A DNA stretch of 64,000 bases from CAVYUC01 sp963816685 (GTDB taxonomy: Bacteria; Bacteroidota; Bacteroidia; Bacteroidales; Prolixibacteraceae), in assembly GCA_963816685.1 (NCBI GenBank), contig CAWFMB010000019.1, forward strand, positions 145,542-209,541. Direction: 5' to 3'. Position 1 is the first letter of the stretch; each line of letters begins with the position of its first letter. The position numbers were made by a program, and so were the translations under genes. Shown here in pieces: positions 1 to 10,868 of this stretch. The notes beneath the pieces are model-generated. The model searched no databases, was not told the origin of the DNA, and was given only the letters and a program-made list of their open reading frames with translations.

Positions 1-412
1 ATAGTATGCAAGAATTACAGATTGAATGGTGCTTTCCACCATAATTGCAGTATTATTCTCCGAAAGATTTTCAAGTTCTTCGTAGCGTTGTTTATTTATC
101 TGAACCAAAAAGCCATCAAACAGCGTCCAGTTAATGCTGGCGCCGCCGGTAAACCGGTTGGCAATTGTATTATCGCCCTCATTAATATTGTAAGAATTAT
201 CGTCTCCCAATGAAAGATTTACATATGGATATCGACCGGCAGTTCCCCAATTGTTTTGTATTTCGGCAATACGCTGGTTTTGGCGGACAATTTTAATGCT
301 GTAATTATTTTCCAGTGCATTTTCAATAGCTTCATTCAAACTTAACTGATTTTGCGCCTGCACAGAAACTGCAGCCAGATATTAATATCACAATAATCTT
401 CAGTTGCTTCAT
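1..412 (-). pseudogene. TolC-like outer-membrane efflux protein, frameshifted, partial
   Basis: This is the N-terminal part of an outer-membrane factor that would form the exit duct of the RND pump encoded just upstream on the same strand; the rest lies beyond the window. The ATG is at 412. Its frame gives a basic-hydrophobic start (MKQLKIIVILI) and then reaches a stop after about 26 codons. Skipping one base near 380 restores a normal signal peptide end (LAAVSVQAQ) followed by a typical family start, NQLSLNEAIENALENNYSI, which stays open to the window edge. The gene follows the pump stop by about 22 bp. The break is either inactivation or a sequencing indel; two similar breaks lie in the adjacent pump gene. 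Confidence 0.7.
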
Positions 413-434
413 CTTCTATATGTTTTCAGTTAGT

Positions 435-3400
435 TTAACTATTCTCATCCTCCAGTTTTCGCTGATGGTGAATCCAGGCAATTTCCACTTCCTCGGGTTC
501 GAACCGGCGGCCATGCCATGCTTGCCGTATTCCGCGACGAATATCGTTTAGTACCAAAATGAGCGCCGGGAAAAACAACAGGATAAATATTGTTCCGAAT
601 GCCACACCATATACAAGTGAAATTGCCATCGGTATTAAAAACTGAGCCTGAAAACTTTTTTCCAAAACAATAGGAAACAACCCAAATGAAGTAGTAAGAG
701 AAGTTAAAAGAATTGGCCGTAAACGTTTTTTTCCGGCTTCAATAATTGCTTCCTTCACTTTCCAGCCCTGAACAACTAATAAATTAAATTTCTCAAGGAA
801 AACTACTGCATCATTTACAATAACACCGGTTAAGGCTACAATTCCCCATAAACTCAAAATCGAAAGGGGTTTTCCATGGATTCCGTGTCCCCAAACCGCA
901 CCTAATATAGAAATTGGAATCAAAATCAAAATAATCAATGGTTGTTCAAATGATTTGAAATTGATCATCAGGATGAAAATAATCGCTAAAAATGCCATCG
1001 GGAAAAGGAACATCAGATCAGCCATATTCCGCTTGCTTTCTTTCTGCTGGCCCTGATATTCGATTCGAACGCCCGGGAAAAGTACCCGCAGTTCTGGAAT
1101 AATTTCAGTATTGATTTGCTCAAGGATTTCGGTAACCGAAGCATCCGGATCGACCAAATCTGCATTTACCCGTATTTCGCGACGGCTATTAAACCGCTGA
1201 ATATTCACAGGTCCACGTTTCATTTCATAATCCACCAGTTCCGATAGGGGAAATTCGCCCTGTTGAGTTTTTATTTTCATGTTTTCCATCTGCCCGATTC
1301 GTTCACGCCCTGCTTCGGGATAACGTACCCAAATGCGCAATTCATCGCGGCCCTCCTGCAGTCGCTGTGCCTGTCCTCCATAAAATCCCTGCCGCACCTG
1401 ACTGGCAATGCTTGCTTCATCCAACCCAAGCATATAGGCTTTTGGTTTTAAATTCAGAAGGATTTCCTGTTTTCCCATGGCATTCGTATTTACCACATCT
1501 TTTAACTGTGGCATTTCGTGCAAATGTTCCATCAGAAAATCGCGCGACAGTTCCAATTCCTGAATATTACTTGAAAGCAAACCAATTGAAACCGGATCTC
1601 CAAAACGGCCTCTTGCACCAATGGTAAATTTTTCAGCTTCAGGAACCGGACCTATTTTCTCCCTGATTCTTTCAATTATCTCATACGAACTGATTCCTGT
1701 TTCCTCAGAATTCCGGGGCGAAACATCAACACTTCCGGTATGAGCGCCGCTTTCCTGACCATCGAATCCGGAACCAAGTTCTATTGTACTGTTTTCAATG
1801 ATATCAACAGTATCATTATAATCGTTCATCATTTCTGCATTAACCACCCAAACCACACTATCAAATTTCTGAAGGTATTCCATGGTTTGTTTTTCACCTG
1901 AACCGGGCGTAAAAGCAATGTTGATATTAAACGAATCAAATTCCATACGCGGGAAGAAAGTGGTTTTTATGATTTGTCCACCGATTAAACCAAAAGTAAT
2001 TATCATCATAGCAACCGGCACTGCAATTGTAATGTACCGCCATTCAAGAACAAGCTTTATTACCCGGTCGTATGCATAATCGCGCAGCCAGCTGATTGCC
2101 CCTTCAGTATATTTTCTGATTCCCCGGGCTTTTGAATGTAAAATCTTTCGGATTTAAAACGTGCTTGTTTCCCAGATGGGCAGGCAAAACAAAAAAGGAT
2201 TCGAATAAAGAAAAACTCAGACTCAGAATAACGATCATTGCCATTTCGTACATCATTTCCATGCCGCCGGTAATAAAAATTAACGGAGAAAAGGCAACAA
2301 CAGTAGTAGCTACAGAAGTAATAACTGCAGGCACAACTTCCACTGTTCCATCAATGGCAGCTTGCATTGGTGATTTGCCCATTTCGAAATGCTGAAATAT
2401 ATTTTCGCCGATAACAATTCCGTCATCCACCAAAATTCCGATGACCAGTATCATTCCAAAAAGCGACATCATGTTAATTGTAATCCCCATCATATTGGCA
2501 ACAATAAACATTGCAAGGAAAGATGCAGGAATTCCCCAGGCTACCCAAAGTGCCAATCTTGTACTAAGCATCAACCCAAGTGCCAGAATGACAAGTAATA
2601 ATCCCTGACCCCCATTTACATAAAGCAGCTTTAATCTGCTTCCAAGAATTTCGAGATAAGATCTTGAAATTTTAAGTTCAACTCCCGGATTCCGAAGATT
2701 AAAATCGGTGACATATTCTTTTATATATTTGTCTATATCAGTAAGGTCCTCACTAATTAATTTATTTACCCTCAAACTGATAACAGGCTTTCCTTTTTCA
2801 AGTGCCTTATTCGGAGTATCAGAGAATTTCTTTTTTACCACCGCTATGTCCCGAATCCGGATTACACTTCCGCCGGGATTTGCACGTAGAATAATGTTAC
2901 CAATTTTATTTGGATCAGCACTTCTCGAGCGCAGCCGGATAAGCAATTCTTCATTTTTTGAACGTATCTGCCCACCCGACACATCGCTATTGTTTTTCGA
3001 AATGGCATTTTGAATATCACTAAATGTAATTCCGTAGCGGAGCAAATCTTGCTTCTTTTGCTTCCACTGAAATTTCAAGTGTCGGGTAACCTGAAATGGA
3101 TACCTGGCTGATGTGCCCGGAAGCCAGAAAATCTTCTTCAATTTGCTGGGCATATGTTTTTAAGGTGAGCAAATCTACATTCCCTGTAACCATCAGACGC
3201 ATTGCCGGCGAAGTGGTACGTTGCTTAAAAACAATCGGCCGCTCGGCAGCGGTAGGAAAAGATGAAATTCCATCCACTGCATTTTTCACCTCAATCAACG
3301 CCTCATCGATATCGTAACCTGGAATAATTTCAATACTAACCCGCGCACTGTTTTCAGAAGAAACTGAGTTGATTTCATATATTCCGGGAATGGCGCGCAC

Positions 3401-3613
3401 TGCCTCTTCAATACGTGAGGTTACTCCCTCTTCCATTTCAACCGGAGACGCCCCCGGATAAAACACAGAAACATATAACATTCTGGAAGGCCGTTCAGGA
3501 AAGAACGACTTTTTCATTGTATACAGACTTAACCCTCCAACGATTAACAAAAAGAGTACGACCAGGTTGGCATAAAATGGAAACCTGACAAATAATTCAA
3601 TTGTTTTTTTCAT
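435..3613 (-). pseudogene. RND-family efflux pump, two frameshifts
   Basis: Three overlapping reading frames together encode one AcrB/MdtB-like inner-membrane proton antiporter of about 1050 residues. Segment 3613-3056 carries TM1 and the first porter region. Segment 3059-2130 carries the TM4 signature (ILVDDGIVIGENIF) and TM2-6. Segment 2133-435 holds TM7, the second porter half and TM8-12 (VNDAVVFLEKF). At both junctions the minus strand reads AAAAG (plus-strand T runs 3056-3059 and 2130-2133), and removing one A restores the frame: SVEA-KKQDLLRYGITFSD and DFTFK-ARGIRKYTEGAIS. Otherwise the family is complete, with no other stops. It overlaps the upstream adaptor gene by 4 bp. It is called a pseudogene, but sequencing error or recoding cannot be excluded. 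Confidence 0.75.
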
Positions 3614-4791
3614 CCTTTAACCTGAGTCTTTGGTTTTCGATTGGTTGATTGTGGCGGAGTTTCTTCACCAAGTATCCCAACAGAACTATTTTCTTTTACA
3701 TTAATAAGTGGCTCGGCAACTATTTTTGATCCTTCTTCCAAACCATTGAATATTAATGTGGTTTCATTCCACTTCAGAATATTTATTTCCCTTTTGTTGA
3801 GTTTGCCATCTACTACAGTAAAAACTTCGTTGGTGTTGAAAACTGCATTACGCGGAATTTCCATAGCTTCGGAAATAACCTGCCCCGGAAATTCCACTAC
3901 CATATACTCACCGGCCAAAAGTTTGTTGTTTACAGTGCTGTTTACCTTTACAAATATGCTTCTCGACTGGGTTTCTTCATCAACAAAATCAGATTTACGC
4001 ACCACAACACCCGGTGTCTTCAAATTTCTGTTTCGTGAATAAACCTGAACACGATCACCAATTTCAATCCATTTGCTTTGCCCGTTTTCCACCGGTACTT
4101 CCACTTCGAGCAGATCGGTGCGAATCATCCGTGCAATCTGTGCACCAGAGTTAACATATGCTCCAGCTTCATAATTTACCTGTGTAAAAGTACCATCATA
4201 AGGAGCATAAAGTGTATGTCGCCCCAGCCTTTTTTCATCTTGTTTAATCCCGTAATATTCATTCAGCACATTCCTGCTGGCTAAAAATATTTTTAACTTT
4301 TCGTTTTTAATTTCAGGTAAATCAGGTAAATCCTTATTCATATCAATCTCATTGAAGAAATTCAGGAATGTATCATATAAGGTGGGATAATCGACTTTCA
4401 AATCAGGCAAAATGGTTGTAATCGTAGTTAAGAAACCACTTTTTCTTGCTTTAAGTGCCAGTTCCATTTCATCTTTATAAATCTCGGCCACCAAATCACC
4501 TTTCTTAAATGATTCACCTTTACGCAGGTTTACATCACCTTTTTCTATTTTACCTGCAGCTTCTGCAACAAGCGCAACTTCGCTGCTGGTAACTACCCGG
4601 CCTTCCCGCGAAAGCGGAGAAATAATCTCGTCGTATCTCACCGTTTCAGCTTTCACATACCGTTTCAAATCAGTATCCGGGCGGCGCGGCGGCTCCGGTT
4701 TCATCGACACAAACATCAGCGAAAGCGCTGCTGCTCCACCCAATAGAATAATAAGGGCTATAACAATAAAAGTTATTTTTCTCCAACTCAT
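3610..4791 (-). CDS. RND efflux periplasmic adaptor (membrane fusion protein)
   Basis: A 393-residue AcrA/HlyD-type adaptor that would bridge the inner-membrane RND pump and the TolC duct. The N-terminus has a single membrane anchor (residues about 6-27, rich in I/L/A). It is followed by the first half of a lipoyl-like domain (EAAGKIEKGDVNLRKGESFK), a helical hairpin, the returning lipoyl half (LYAPYDGTFTQVNYEAGAYV) and beta-barrel and membrane-proximal domains. The frame is intact, unlike the two genes downstream in the same operon. Its stop overlaps the pump start by 4 bp, which indicates translational coupling. The substrate cannot be told from sequence. Confidence 0.88.
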   Translation of the reverse strand: MSWRKITFIVIALIILLGGAAALSLMFVSMKPEPPRRPDTDLKRYVKAETVRYDEIISPLSREGRVVTSSEVALVAEAAGKIEKGDVNLRKGESFKKGDLVAEIYKDEMELALKARKSGFLTTITTILPDLKVDYPTLYDTFLNFFNEIDMNKDLPDLPEIKNEKLKIFLASRNVLNEYYGIKQDEKRLGRHTLYAPYDGTFTQVNYEAGAYVNSGAQIARMIRTDLLEVEVPVENGQSKWIEIGDRVQVYSRNRNLKTPGVVVRKSDFVDEETQSRSIFVKVNSTVNNKLLAGEYMVVEFPGQVISEAMEIPRNAVFNTNEVFTVVDGKLNKREINILKWNETTLIFNGLEEGSKIVAEPLINVKENSSVGILGEETPPQSTNRKPKTQVKG

Positions 4792-5266
4792 AATTAAATT
4801 TTCTTAAATGCCTGACTTATCAATTATTTTAATGATTCAACAAAATTAGCCCCCGGAGCAGTGGTTTGGGTAATAATTGGTTCATTTTAACGGGGCTGCA
4901 AATTTAAAGTTTTATTTTAACTGTACTGATTTTTCAAAAAAAAATCAAAACAATTAAAATTTCAAAACTTCATCATATTCAATCAAACTTGAGACTTATT
5001 TCAACAAAAAGGGTTTAATCCATTGAATGAAAATCAAAATCATAATAAAAATCCAATAGAAAATTAGTACTGTATTCAGATATCTTCAACTATTTCCTGC
5101 CAGATTTCAGAACCCTTTTTTTCAAAATAATAATTCATCCGGAGGAAAATAATTCAATATTTTATTTTAAAATTTGTTTTTTTACAATTAACTTTTTGTG
5201 TATTCGCTAGTCAAATGAATTCAGTTAAAATCAAAATACAGGATATTTATTAAACCAACTACAACT
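4792..5266. other. Divergent intergenic region between two efflux operons
   Basis: 475 bp of AT-rich sequence separate the two divergent efflux operons and must hold promoters for both. No ORF with family resemblance, no RNA gene and no strong inverted repeat is visible. I could not pick a confident -33/-7 pair on either strand, and no regulator gene of the TetR or MarR type is adjacent. Confidence 0.6.
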
Positions 5267-6370
5267 GTGGCAACGAAAAAAGTATTTAGGGTATCAGTAA
5301 CTGCAGCCATAATAGCAGTAATTGCAGGGATGATTTTTTTTCCCAAAATTAAAACACTTATAAAACAAGAAAATGCAGGTACATCGCCGGCAGAGCTGCG
5401 TAATCAGCAAAACCGGCAGCAAATATTACTTGCAAGTGGATTTGTGATTATGCCAACCCGGATGAATGAGATCATATACAGCACCGGTTCACTCCTTCCT
5501 GATGAAGAAGTGGATCTTTCATTTGAAACATCCGGAAAAATTATTGGCATTTATTTCGAAGAAGGAACACGCGTCAGTAAAGGTACGCTGCTTGCAAAAA
5601 TTAATGACAGACCTTTACAGGCGCAGTTGCTGAAGCTGCAGGCACAACGTAAACTTACCGAGGAAAAAGAGTTCAGACAAAGCCAGTTACTGGATCGTGA
5701 TGCTATCAGCCGGGAAAGTTACGATCAGGTGGCCACTGAACTCCAGTCGCTCAAGGCGGATATTATGCTTATTGAAGCACGTATTGCCGAAACCGAATTA
5801 CGCGCTCCTTTCGATGGAATTGTAGGATTGCGAATGATAAGCGATGGTGCATTTGCCACAACTCAAACCAAAATTGTACGGCTTGTTAAAATTAGTCCGC
5901 TGAAAATTGAATTCTCCATTCCTGAAAGATACTCAGGTGAAATATCACCAGGATTTCCAATAACTTTTACAATTGACGGCGTATCCAAAAATTTTGAAGC
6001 TAAAGTTTATGCTGTGGACCCAAAAGTGGATATAAATACACGCACAATTACAGTTCGGGCGCTTTATCAGAACCGGAATGACGAACTCAAACCCGGGAGG
6101 TTTGCAAGTGTTACTGCCCTGTTATCACAAATTGACAATGCAGTTTCCATTCCAACCGAAGCGGTCATTCCTGAAATGGAAGGAGAAAAGGTTTTTGTTT
6201 ATAAAAACGGAAAAGCAGAACAACGCAGGGTTACACTCGGGTTGCGCACTGAATCAAACATTCAGATAAAAGAAGGCCTCGATTTTGGCGACACATTGCT
6301 TACTACAGCAATTCTTCAACTCCGGCAGGATATTCCAATTCAACTGGACACTTTAGTTATCAATAATTAA
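5267..6370 (+). CDS. RND efflux periplasmic adaptor (membrane fusion protein)
   Basis: A 367-residue AcrA-like adaptor, first gene of an intact adaptor-pump-TolC operon. The start is a GTG; no better in-frame ATG lies nearby and it puts a signal anchor (residues about 8-25) directly at the N-terminus. A lipoyl half-motif (FETSGKIIGIYFEEGTRVSK), a short coiled-coil hairpin (about 110-165) and the second lipoyl half (ELRAPFDGIVGLRMISDGAF) are followed by the beta-barrel and membrane-proximal domains. It lies 11 bp upstream of the pump gene and is divergent from the frameshifted efflux operon. It probably serves hydrophobic or amphiphilic drug export; the substrate is unknown. Confidence 0.9.
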   Translation: MATKKVFRVSVTAAIIAVIAGMIFFPKIKTLIKQENAGTSPAELRNQQNRQQILLASGFVIMPTRMNEIIYSTGSLLPDEEVDLSFETSGKIIGIYFEEGTRVSKGTLLAKINDRPLQAQLLKLQAQRKLTEEKEFRQSQLLDRDAISRESYDQVATELQSLKADIMLIEARIAETELRAPFDGIVGLRMISDGAFATTQTKIVRLVKISPLKIEFSIPERYSGEISPGFPITFTIDGVSKNFEAKVYAVDPKVDINTRTITVRALYQNRNDELKPGRFASVTALLSQIDNAVSIPTEAVIPEMEGEKVFVYKNGKAEQRRVTLGLRTESNIQIKEGLDFGDTLLTTAILQLRQDIPIQLDTLVINN

Positions 6371-6381
6371 CATGCATTTTT

Positions 6382-9300
6382 ATGAGTCTTTCATCCATCA
6401 GCATAAAACGTCCGGTACTGGCCACGGTTTTTTCCCTGGTTATTTTGTTGTTTGGGGCAATAGGGATGACTTTCCTCGGTGTCCGTGAGTTTCCAAGTGT
6501 GGACCCTCCCATAATTTCAGTCAGAACTTCCTATCCCGGGGCCAATTCAGATGTAATAGAAACCCAGATTACAGAACCTCTTGAACAATCCATAAACGGA
6601 ATCCCAGGTATTCGTGCACTCACCAGCAGCAGCAGTCAGGGAAGCAGCCGTATTACAGTGGAATTTGAATTGACAGTTGATTTGGAAACTGCTGCAAATG
6701 ATGTCCGTGATAAAGTTTCACAAGCACAGCGTTATCTTCCCCGCGACTGTGATCCGCCTACAGTTTCAAAAGCTGATGCCGATGCCGAACCCATCATCAT
6801 GATTGCAATAAAAAGTCCTAAACGTTCATTACTCGAATTATCAGAAATTGCCGAGCTGACATTTAAAGAACAGTTACAGACCATTTCAGGAGTAAGTGCA
6901 GTGGATATCTGGGGTGAAAAACGCTATGCAATGCGCATCTGGCTCGACCCTGCCAAACTTGCAGGTTACCAGATGACTCCACTTGATGTAAGAAATGCTC
7001 TTCTCCGTGAAAATATTGAACTTCCGGCAGGCAGTATTGAAGGAAACACAACTGAACTGACCATCCGGACCCTCGGTCTGATGACCACTCCGGAAGAATT
7101 TAACAGCCTCATTTTAAAACAATCGGGTGACCAGCTTATCAGGGTTCGCGACATTGGCAGGGCAGAACTGGGGCCTGAAGATCTGCGTGGAATTATGAAA
7201 ATGGATGGTATCCCGATGGTGGCCACCATTATTATTCCCCAACCGGGAGCCAATCATATCGATATTGCTGATGCTGTTTATGATCGGTTGAATTTCATGA
7301 AAAGGGACCTTCCCGACGATGTAAAAGTTGATATCGGTTTTGATAACACTCAATATATCCGTTCGTCCATAAAAGAAGTAGAATCCACAATCTATCTTGC
7401 CTTTTTCCTCGTTGTAATTATTATCTTTTTCTTTTTGCGCGATTGGCGAACCACAATTATTCCAATCCTGGTTATCCCGGTTTCGCTGGTCGGTTCATTT
7501 TTTATCATGTACCTGGCCGGATTCACCATTAATGTCCTCACCCTGCTGGCGATTGTACTGTCAATTGGACTTGTAGTGGACGATGCAATTGTAATGATGG
7601 AAAACATTTATGTGAAAATCGAGCAGGGAATGAGTCCTGTAAAAGCAGGACTTGAAGGAGCAAATGAAATATTTTTCGCAATCATCGCCACAACCATTAC
7701 CCTGGTTGCTGTTTTTATCCCCATAATATTTCTGGAGGGAATGACCGGAAGGCTTTTCAGGGAATTCAGTATCGTTATTGCAGGTGCAGTTGGAATTTCA
7801 TCCTTTGTAGCCCTTACTTTTACACCAATGCTTTCGACAAAGCTTTTAAAGACCCGTCATAAACGAAGTAAGGCATACAATTTTACTGAGAAATTTTTTG
7901 TTCGACTTAACAGTGCTTACCGGAATTCGCTGGAAAAATTCCTGAAAAGAAAATACATTTCACTTGTAATTCTCATTATATCGGGAATTTTGATATTCAG
8001 TTTATGGAAAATAATTCCGGCTGAAATGGCACCAATGGAAGATCGGTCACAAATGAGTGCAAGAATTACTGCTCCTGAAGGAGCTACATATGAATTTACC
8101 TATGACTATATTGAAGATATCGCCAAGTTGGTCGATAAAAATATTCCGGAACGCGATAACATAACCACCATGATACGTGGAAGTTTTGCTTTTGTCCGGG
8201 TAGTGCTTACTGATCCTTCCGAACGCGAACGTTCACAGCAGGAGATTGCAGGTCAACTCACTGCCGAACTTCGGAAAAAGACAAAAGCAAGGGCTACTGT
8301 AGTTCAGCAGTCAACGTTCGGCGGCAGACGTGCCCGCCCTCCAATTCAGTATGTAATTCAGGCGCCAACAATTGATAAGCTTCGTGAAATACTGCCCGCA
8401 TTTATGACCGAAGTAAATAATAATCCAATATTTGTTTCACCCGATGTAAACCTGAAATTTACCAAGCCCGAACTTCAGATTGAAATCAATCGCGATAAAG
8501 CAAACCTTCTTGGAATATCTACTCAAAATATTGGACAAACCCTTCAGCTTGCATTAAGCGGTCAGCGATTTGGTTATTTTATCATGAACGGAAAACAGTA
8601 CGAAATTCTTGGGGAACTGCACCGTCAGGATCGAAACAAACCTGTTGATCTAAAATCGCTTTACGTAAGAAACAACAGGGGGGAAATGTTACAACTGGAT
8701 AATTTTGTCACTCTGCAGGAAACCACAGCCCCTCCTGAATTGTACCGCTACAACAGGTTTGTATCTGCAACAGTTTCTTCCAATTTGGCAAATGGTGTAG
8801 CCATTAGTGAAGGAATTGCCGAGATGGACAGAATCGCGGACAAAGTACTTGACGATTCATTCCGTACAGCACTCGACGGTGATTCAAAAGACTTCATGGA
8901 AAGTTCATCAAGCCTGATGTTTGCTTTCATTCTTGCAATTATACTGATCTTCCTAGTGTTATCAGCTCAGTTCGAAAGTTTCAAAGATCCTGTGATTGTA
9001 ATGATGACAGTGCCGCTTGCATTAACCGGTGCTTTGATTTTTATGTGGTATTTTAATATTACCATGAATATTTTCAGCCAGATTGGAATCATCATGCTCA
9101 TCGGACTGGTTTCGAAAAACGGGATTTTAATTGTTGAATTTGCCAACCAGCGAAAAGAAGCCGGCATGAATAAACAAGATGCAATCAGGTATGCTTCGGC
9201 AGCAAGATTTCGTCCGATTTTAATGACAAGCTTATCAACAATTCTTGGTATCCTGCCACTGGCAATGGGATGGGGAGAAGGCGCACAAAGCAGGGTTGCT

Positions 9301-9444
9301 ATGGGGATTGCAGTTGTTGGAGGCCTTACAATTTCAACTTTCCTGACACTCTATGTTGTACCTGGAATTTATCTTCTTATCTCCAGTGAATCAAAAAATA
9401 TTAAAAATGAACAAATTGTTTATGATGAAACCGGAGCAGCTTAA
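6382..9444 (+). CDS. RND-family multidrug efflux pump (AcrB/MexB-like)
   Basis: A full-length 1020-residue inner-membrane proton-driven efflux transporter. The HAE-type N-terminus (SLSSISIKRPVLATVFSLVI) leads into TM1. The first porter domain contains EQSINGIPGIR. TM4 carries the proton-relay aspartates D400 and D401 in LSIGLVVDDAIVMMENIY. A second periplasmic domain and TM7-12 with LIGLVSKNGILIVEFANQRK complete the duplicated fold. There are no frame breaks. It starts 11 bp after the adaptor stop, and the TolC-like gene starts inside its last codons, so the three are probably one transcript. It may cover the role of the broken pump on the other side. Confidence 0.95.
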   Translation: MSLSSISIKRPVLATVFSLVILLFGAIGMTFLGVREFPSVDPPIISVRTSYPGANSDVIETQITEPLEQSINGIPGIRALTSSSSQGSSRITVEFELTVDLETAANDVRDKVSQAQRYLPRDCDPPTVSKADADAEPIIMIAIKSPKRSLLELSEIAELTFKEQLQTISGVSAVDIWGEKRYAMRIWLDPAKLAGYQMTPLDVRNALLRENIELPAGSIEGNTTELTIRTLGLMTTPEEFNSLILKQSGDQLIRVRDIGRAELGPEDLRGIMKMDGIPMVATIIIPQPGANHIDIADAVYDRLNFMKRDLPDDVKVDIGFDNTQYIRSSIKEVESTIYLAFFLVVIIIFFFLRDWRTTIIPILVIPVSLVGSFFIMYLAGFTINVLTLLAIVLSIGLVVDDAIVMMENIYVKIEQGMSPVKAGLEGANEIFFAIIATTITLVAVFIPIIFLEGMTGRLFREFSIVIAGAVGISSFVALTFTPMLSTKLLKTRHKRSKAYNFTEKFFVRLNSAYRNSLEKFLKRKYISLVILIISGILIFSLWKIIPAEMAPMEDRSQMSARITAPEGATYEFTYDYIEDIAKLVDKNIPERDNITTMIRGSFAFVRVVLTDPSERERSQQEIAGQLTAELRKKTKARATVVQQSTFGGRRARPPIQYVIQAPTIDKLREILPAFMTEVNNNPIFVSPDVNLKFTKPELQIEINRDKANLLGISTQNIGQTLQLALSGQRFGYFIMNGKQYEILGELHRQDRNKPVDLKSLYVRNNRGEMLQLDNFVTLQETTAPPELYRYNRFVSATVSSNLANGVAISEGIAEMDRIADKVLDDSFRTALDGDSKDFMESSSSLMFAFILAIILIFLVLSAQFESFKDPVIVMMTVPLALTGALIFMWYFNITMNIFSQIGIIMLIGLVSKNGILIVEFANQRKEAGMNKQDAIRYASAARFRPILMTSLSTILGILPLAMGWGEGAQSRVAMGIAVVGGLTISTFLTLYVVPGIYLLISSESKNIKNEQIVYDETGAA

Positions 9445-10786
9445 AAAAATCATTTCTTTTATACCTGTTTTACTTCTTATCTTCAGTTTAAATCCGGCAA
9501 CGTCGCAGGAAGTGTACGATCTGAGCCAGTGCGTAACAACAGGATTGGAACAAAACTTTTCGATTAAAGTCGCGCGTAATCAGCAGGAAATAACTGAAAA
9601 TAATTTCACCCGCGGGAATGCAGGATTTTTACCCACTCTCACCACCACCAACCGGTTTGGAGGAAACATTACTTCCACTACTCAAAACATGAATGACGGC
9701 TCTCAAAACATATCGCAGGGAATCCGCAATACCACTGGTTCTGCTGCCATAAACCTTGATATGACTTTGTTTAACGGATTTAGTGTTCAAACTACTTATC
9801 AGAAATTAAACGAATTACAGAAAATTGGCGAACTGAATACTCAAATGGCCATGGAAAATCTCGTGGCTCAAATTATTTCGGAATATTATTATTTTATTGA
9901 ACAACTGAACTTCTTCAACAATATGGAATATGCAGTTTCCCTTTCGAGGGAGCGGGTCCGGATTGATGAAGAACGCTACCTGCTTGGCGCTTCATCAAAG
10001 CTGGAACTGCTGCAGTCGATTGTGTACCTGAATGCCGACAGTTCAAGACTGGCAAGGCAAAATGAAGCCATACTCGAATCGGAAGTCCGGCTAAAAAAAC
10101 TGATGGCGCTTGAAAATCTTGAAAAAAATATCGCCTTAAAAGACACGACTATTGTTTTCAATGCCGGTTTGATTTATTCTGAATTGCTGAAATCAACAAT
10201 GGATTTTAATACAGGATTACAAATTGCAAGGAAAAACCAGGTCATTTCGCAACTTGATTATAAAATTATTGCCTCACGTGCATATCCTTATTTAAATTTA
10301 ACATCAGCTTACAATTATTCATACCGCGGCTACGGAACGGGGACTATCAGCGACTATGGTGCATTGAAACTCAACAATCAGCAGAGTCGCACACTCAACT
10401 ACGGACTGGTTCTTGGAATGGATATTTTTGATGGCTACAATCGTCGTCGCGAAAAAATAAACGCACAGGTTGAAATAGAAAACAGAATGTTTTTGTTTCA
10501 GGAGGTCGAACAGGATATAAAAGCTGAATTACTCACCGTCTTTTATGCCTACCAAAACAACCTGAGTTTAGTGCAAATGGAAAATCAAAATCTTGATGTT
10601 GCACGTGAAAATCTTGAAATTGCGTTGGAAAGATACCGGCTGGGAGCATTATCAGGACTTGAACTGCGGGAAGTGCAAAAGAGTTTGCTCGATGCAGAAG
10701 AACGGCTAATTTCTGTTAAGTTTCAAACAAAGCTGGCTGAAATTTCATTGCTGCAGATTGCAGGGAAAATCATGAATTACATTTAA
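9407..10786 (+). CDS. TolC-like outer-membrane efflux protein
   Basis: An outer-membrane factor of about 459 residues that forms the exit duct for the upstream RND pump. I chose the ATG at 9407; ATGs at 9422 and 9425 are equally possible, and each gives a hydrophobic signal (SFIPVLLLIFSLNPATSQ). The mature protein begins EVYDLSQCVTTGLEQNFSI, the usual OEP opening. Two repeated OEP halves follow, with long amphipathic helices and beta segments such as TSAYNYSYRGYGTG and LVLGMDIFDGYNRRREK. The gene overlaps the 3' end of the pump gene by about 38 bp. No terminator is obvious before the next gene. Confidence 0.9.
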   Translation: MNKLFMMKPEQLKKIISFIPVLLLIFSLNPATSQEVYDLSQCVTTGLEQNFSIKVARNQQEITENNFTRGNAGFLPTLTTTNRFGGNITSTTQNMNDGSQNISQGIRNTTGSAAINLDMTLFNGFSVQTTYQKLNELQKIGELNTQMAMENLVAQIISEYYYFIEQLNFFNNMEYAVSLSRERVRIDEERYLLGASSKLELLQSIVYLNADSSRLARQNEAILESEVRLKKLMALENLEKNIALKDTTIVFNAGLIYSELLKSTMDFNTGLQIARKNQVISQLDYKIIASRAYPYLNLTSAYNYSYRGYGTGTISDYGALKLNNQQSRTLNYGLVLGMDIFDGYNRRREKINAQVEIENRMFLFQEVEQDIKAELLTVFYAYQNNLSLVQMENQNLDVARENLEIALERYRLGALSGLELREVQKSLLDAEERLISVKFQTKLAEISLLQIAGKIMNYI

Positions 10787-10868
10787 ATTATATTTTTAAT
10801 TTCATGCAGTAACAATCCGGTAGAAAACGGAACTAATTTATAACTTGTTCCCAATTTATGTCTGCCGT

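Noticed and set aside
2130..3059. Programmed ribosomal frameshifting in the RND pump gene
   Set aside because: The two AAAAG sites need a +1 shift, lack a canonical slippery heptamer and stimulatory stem, and a third unrelated break sits in the next gene. Mutation or sequencing error is simpler.
10845..10868. TTG start extending the cupin protein by eight residues
   Set aside because: An ATG 24 bp downstream gives a cleaner start and the extension has no motif.
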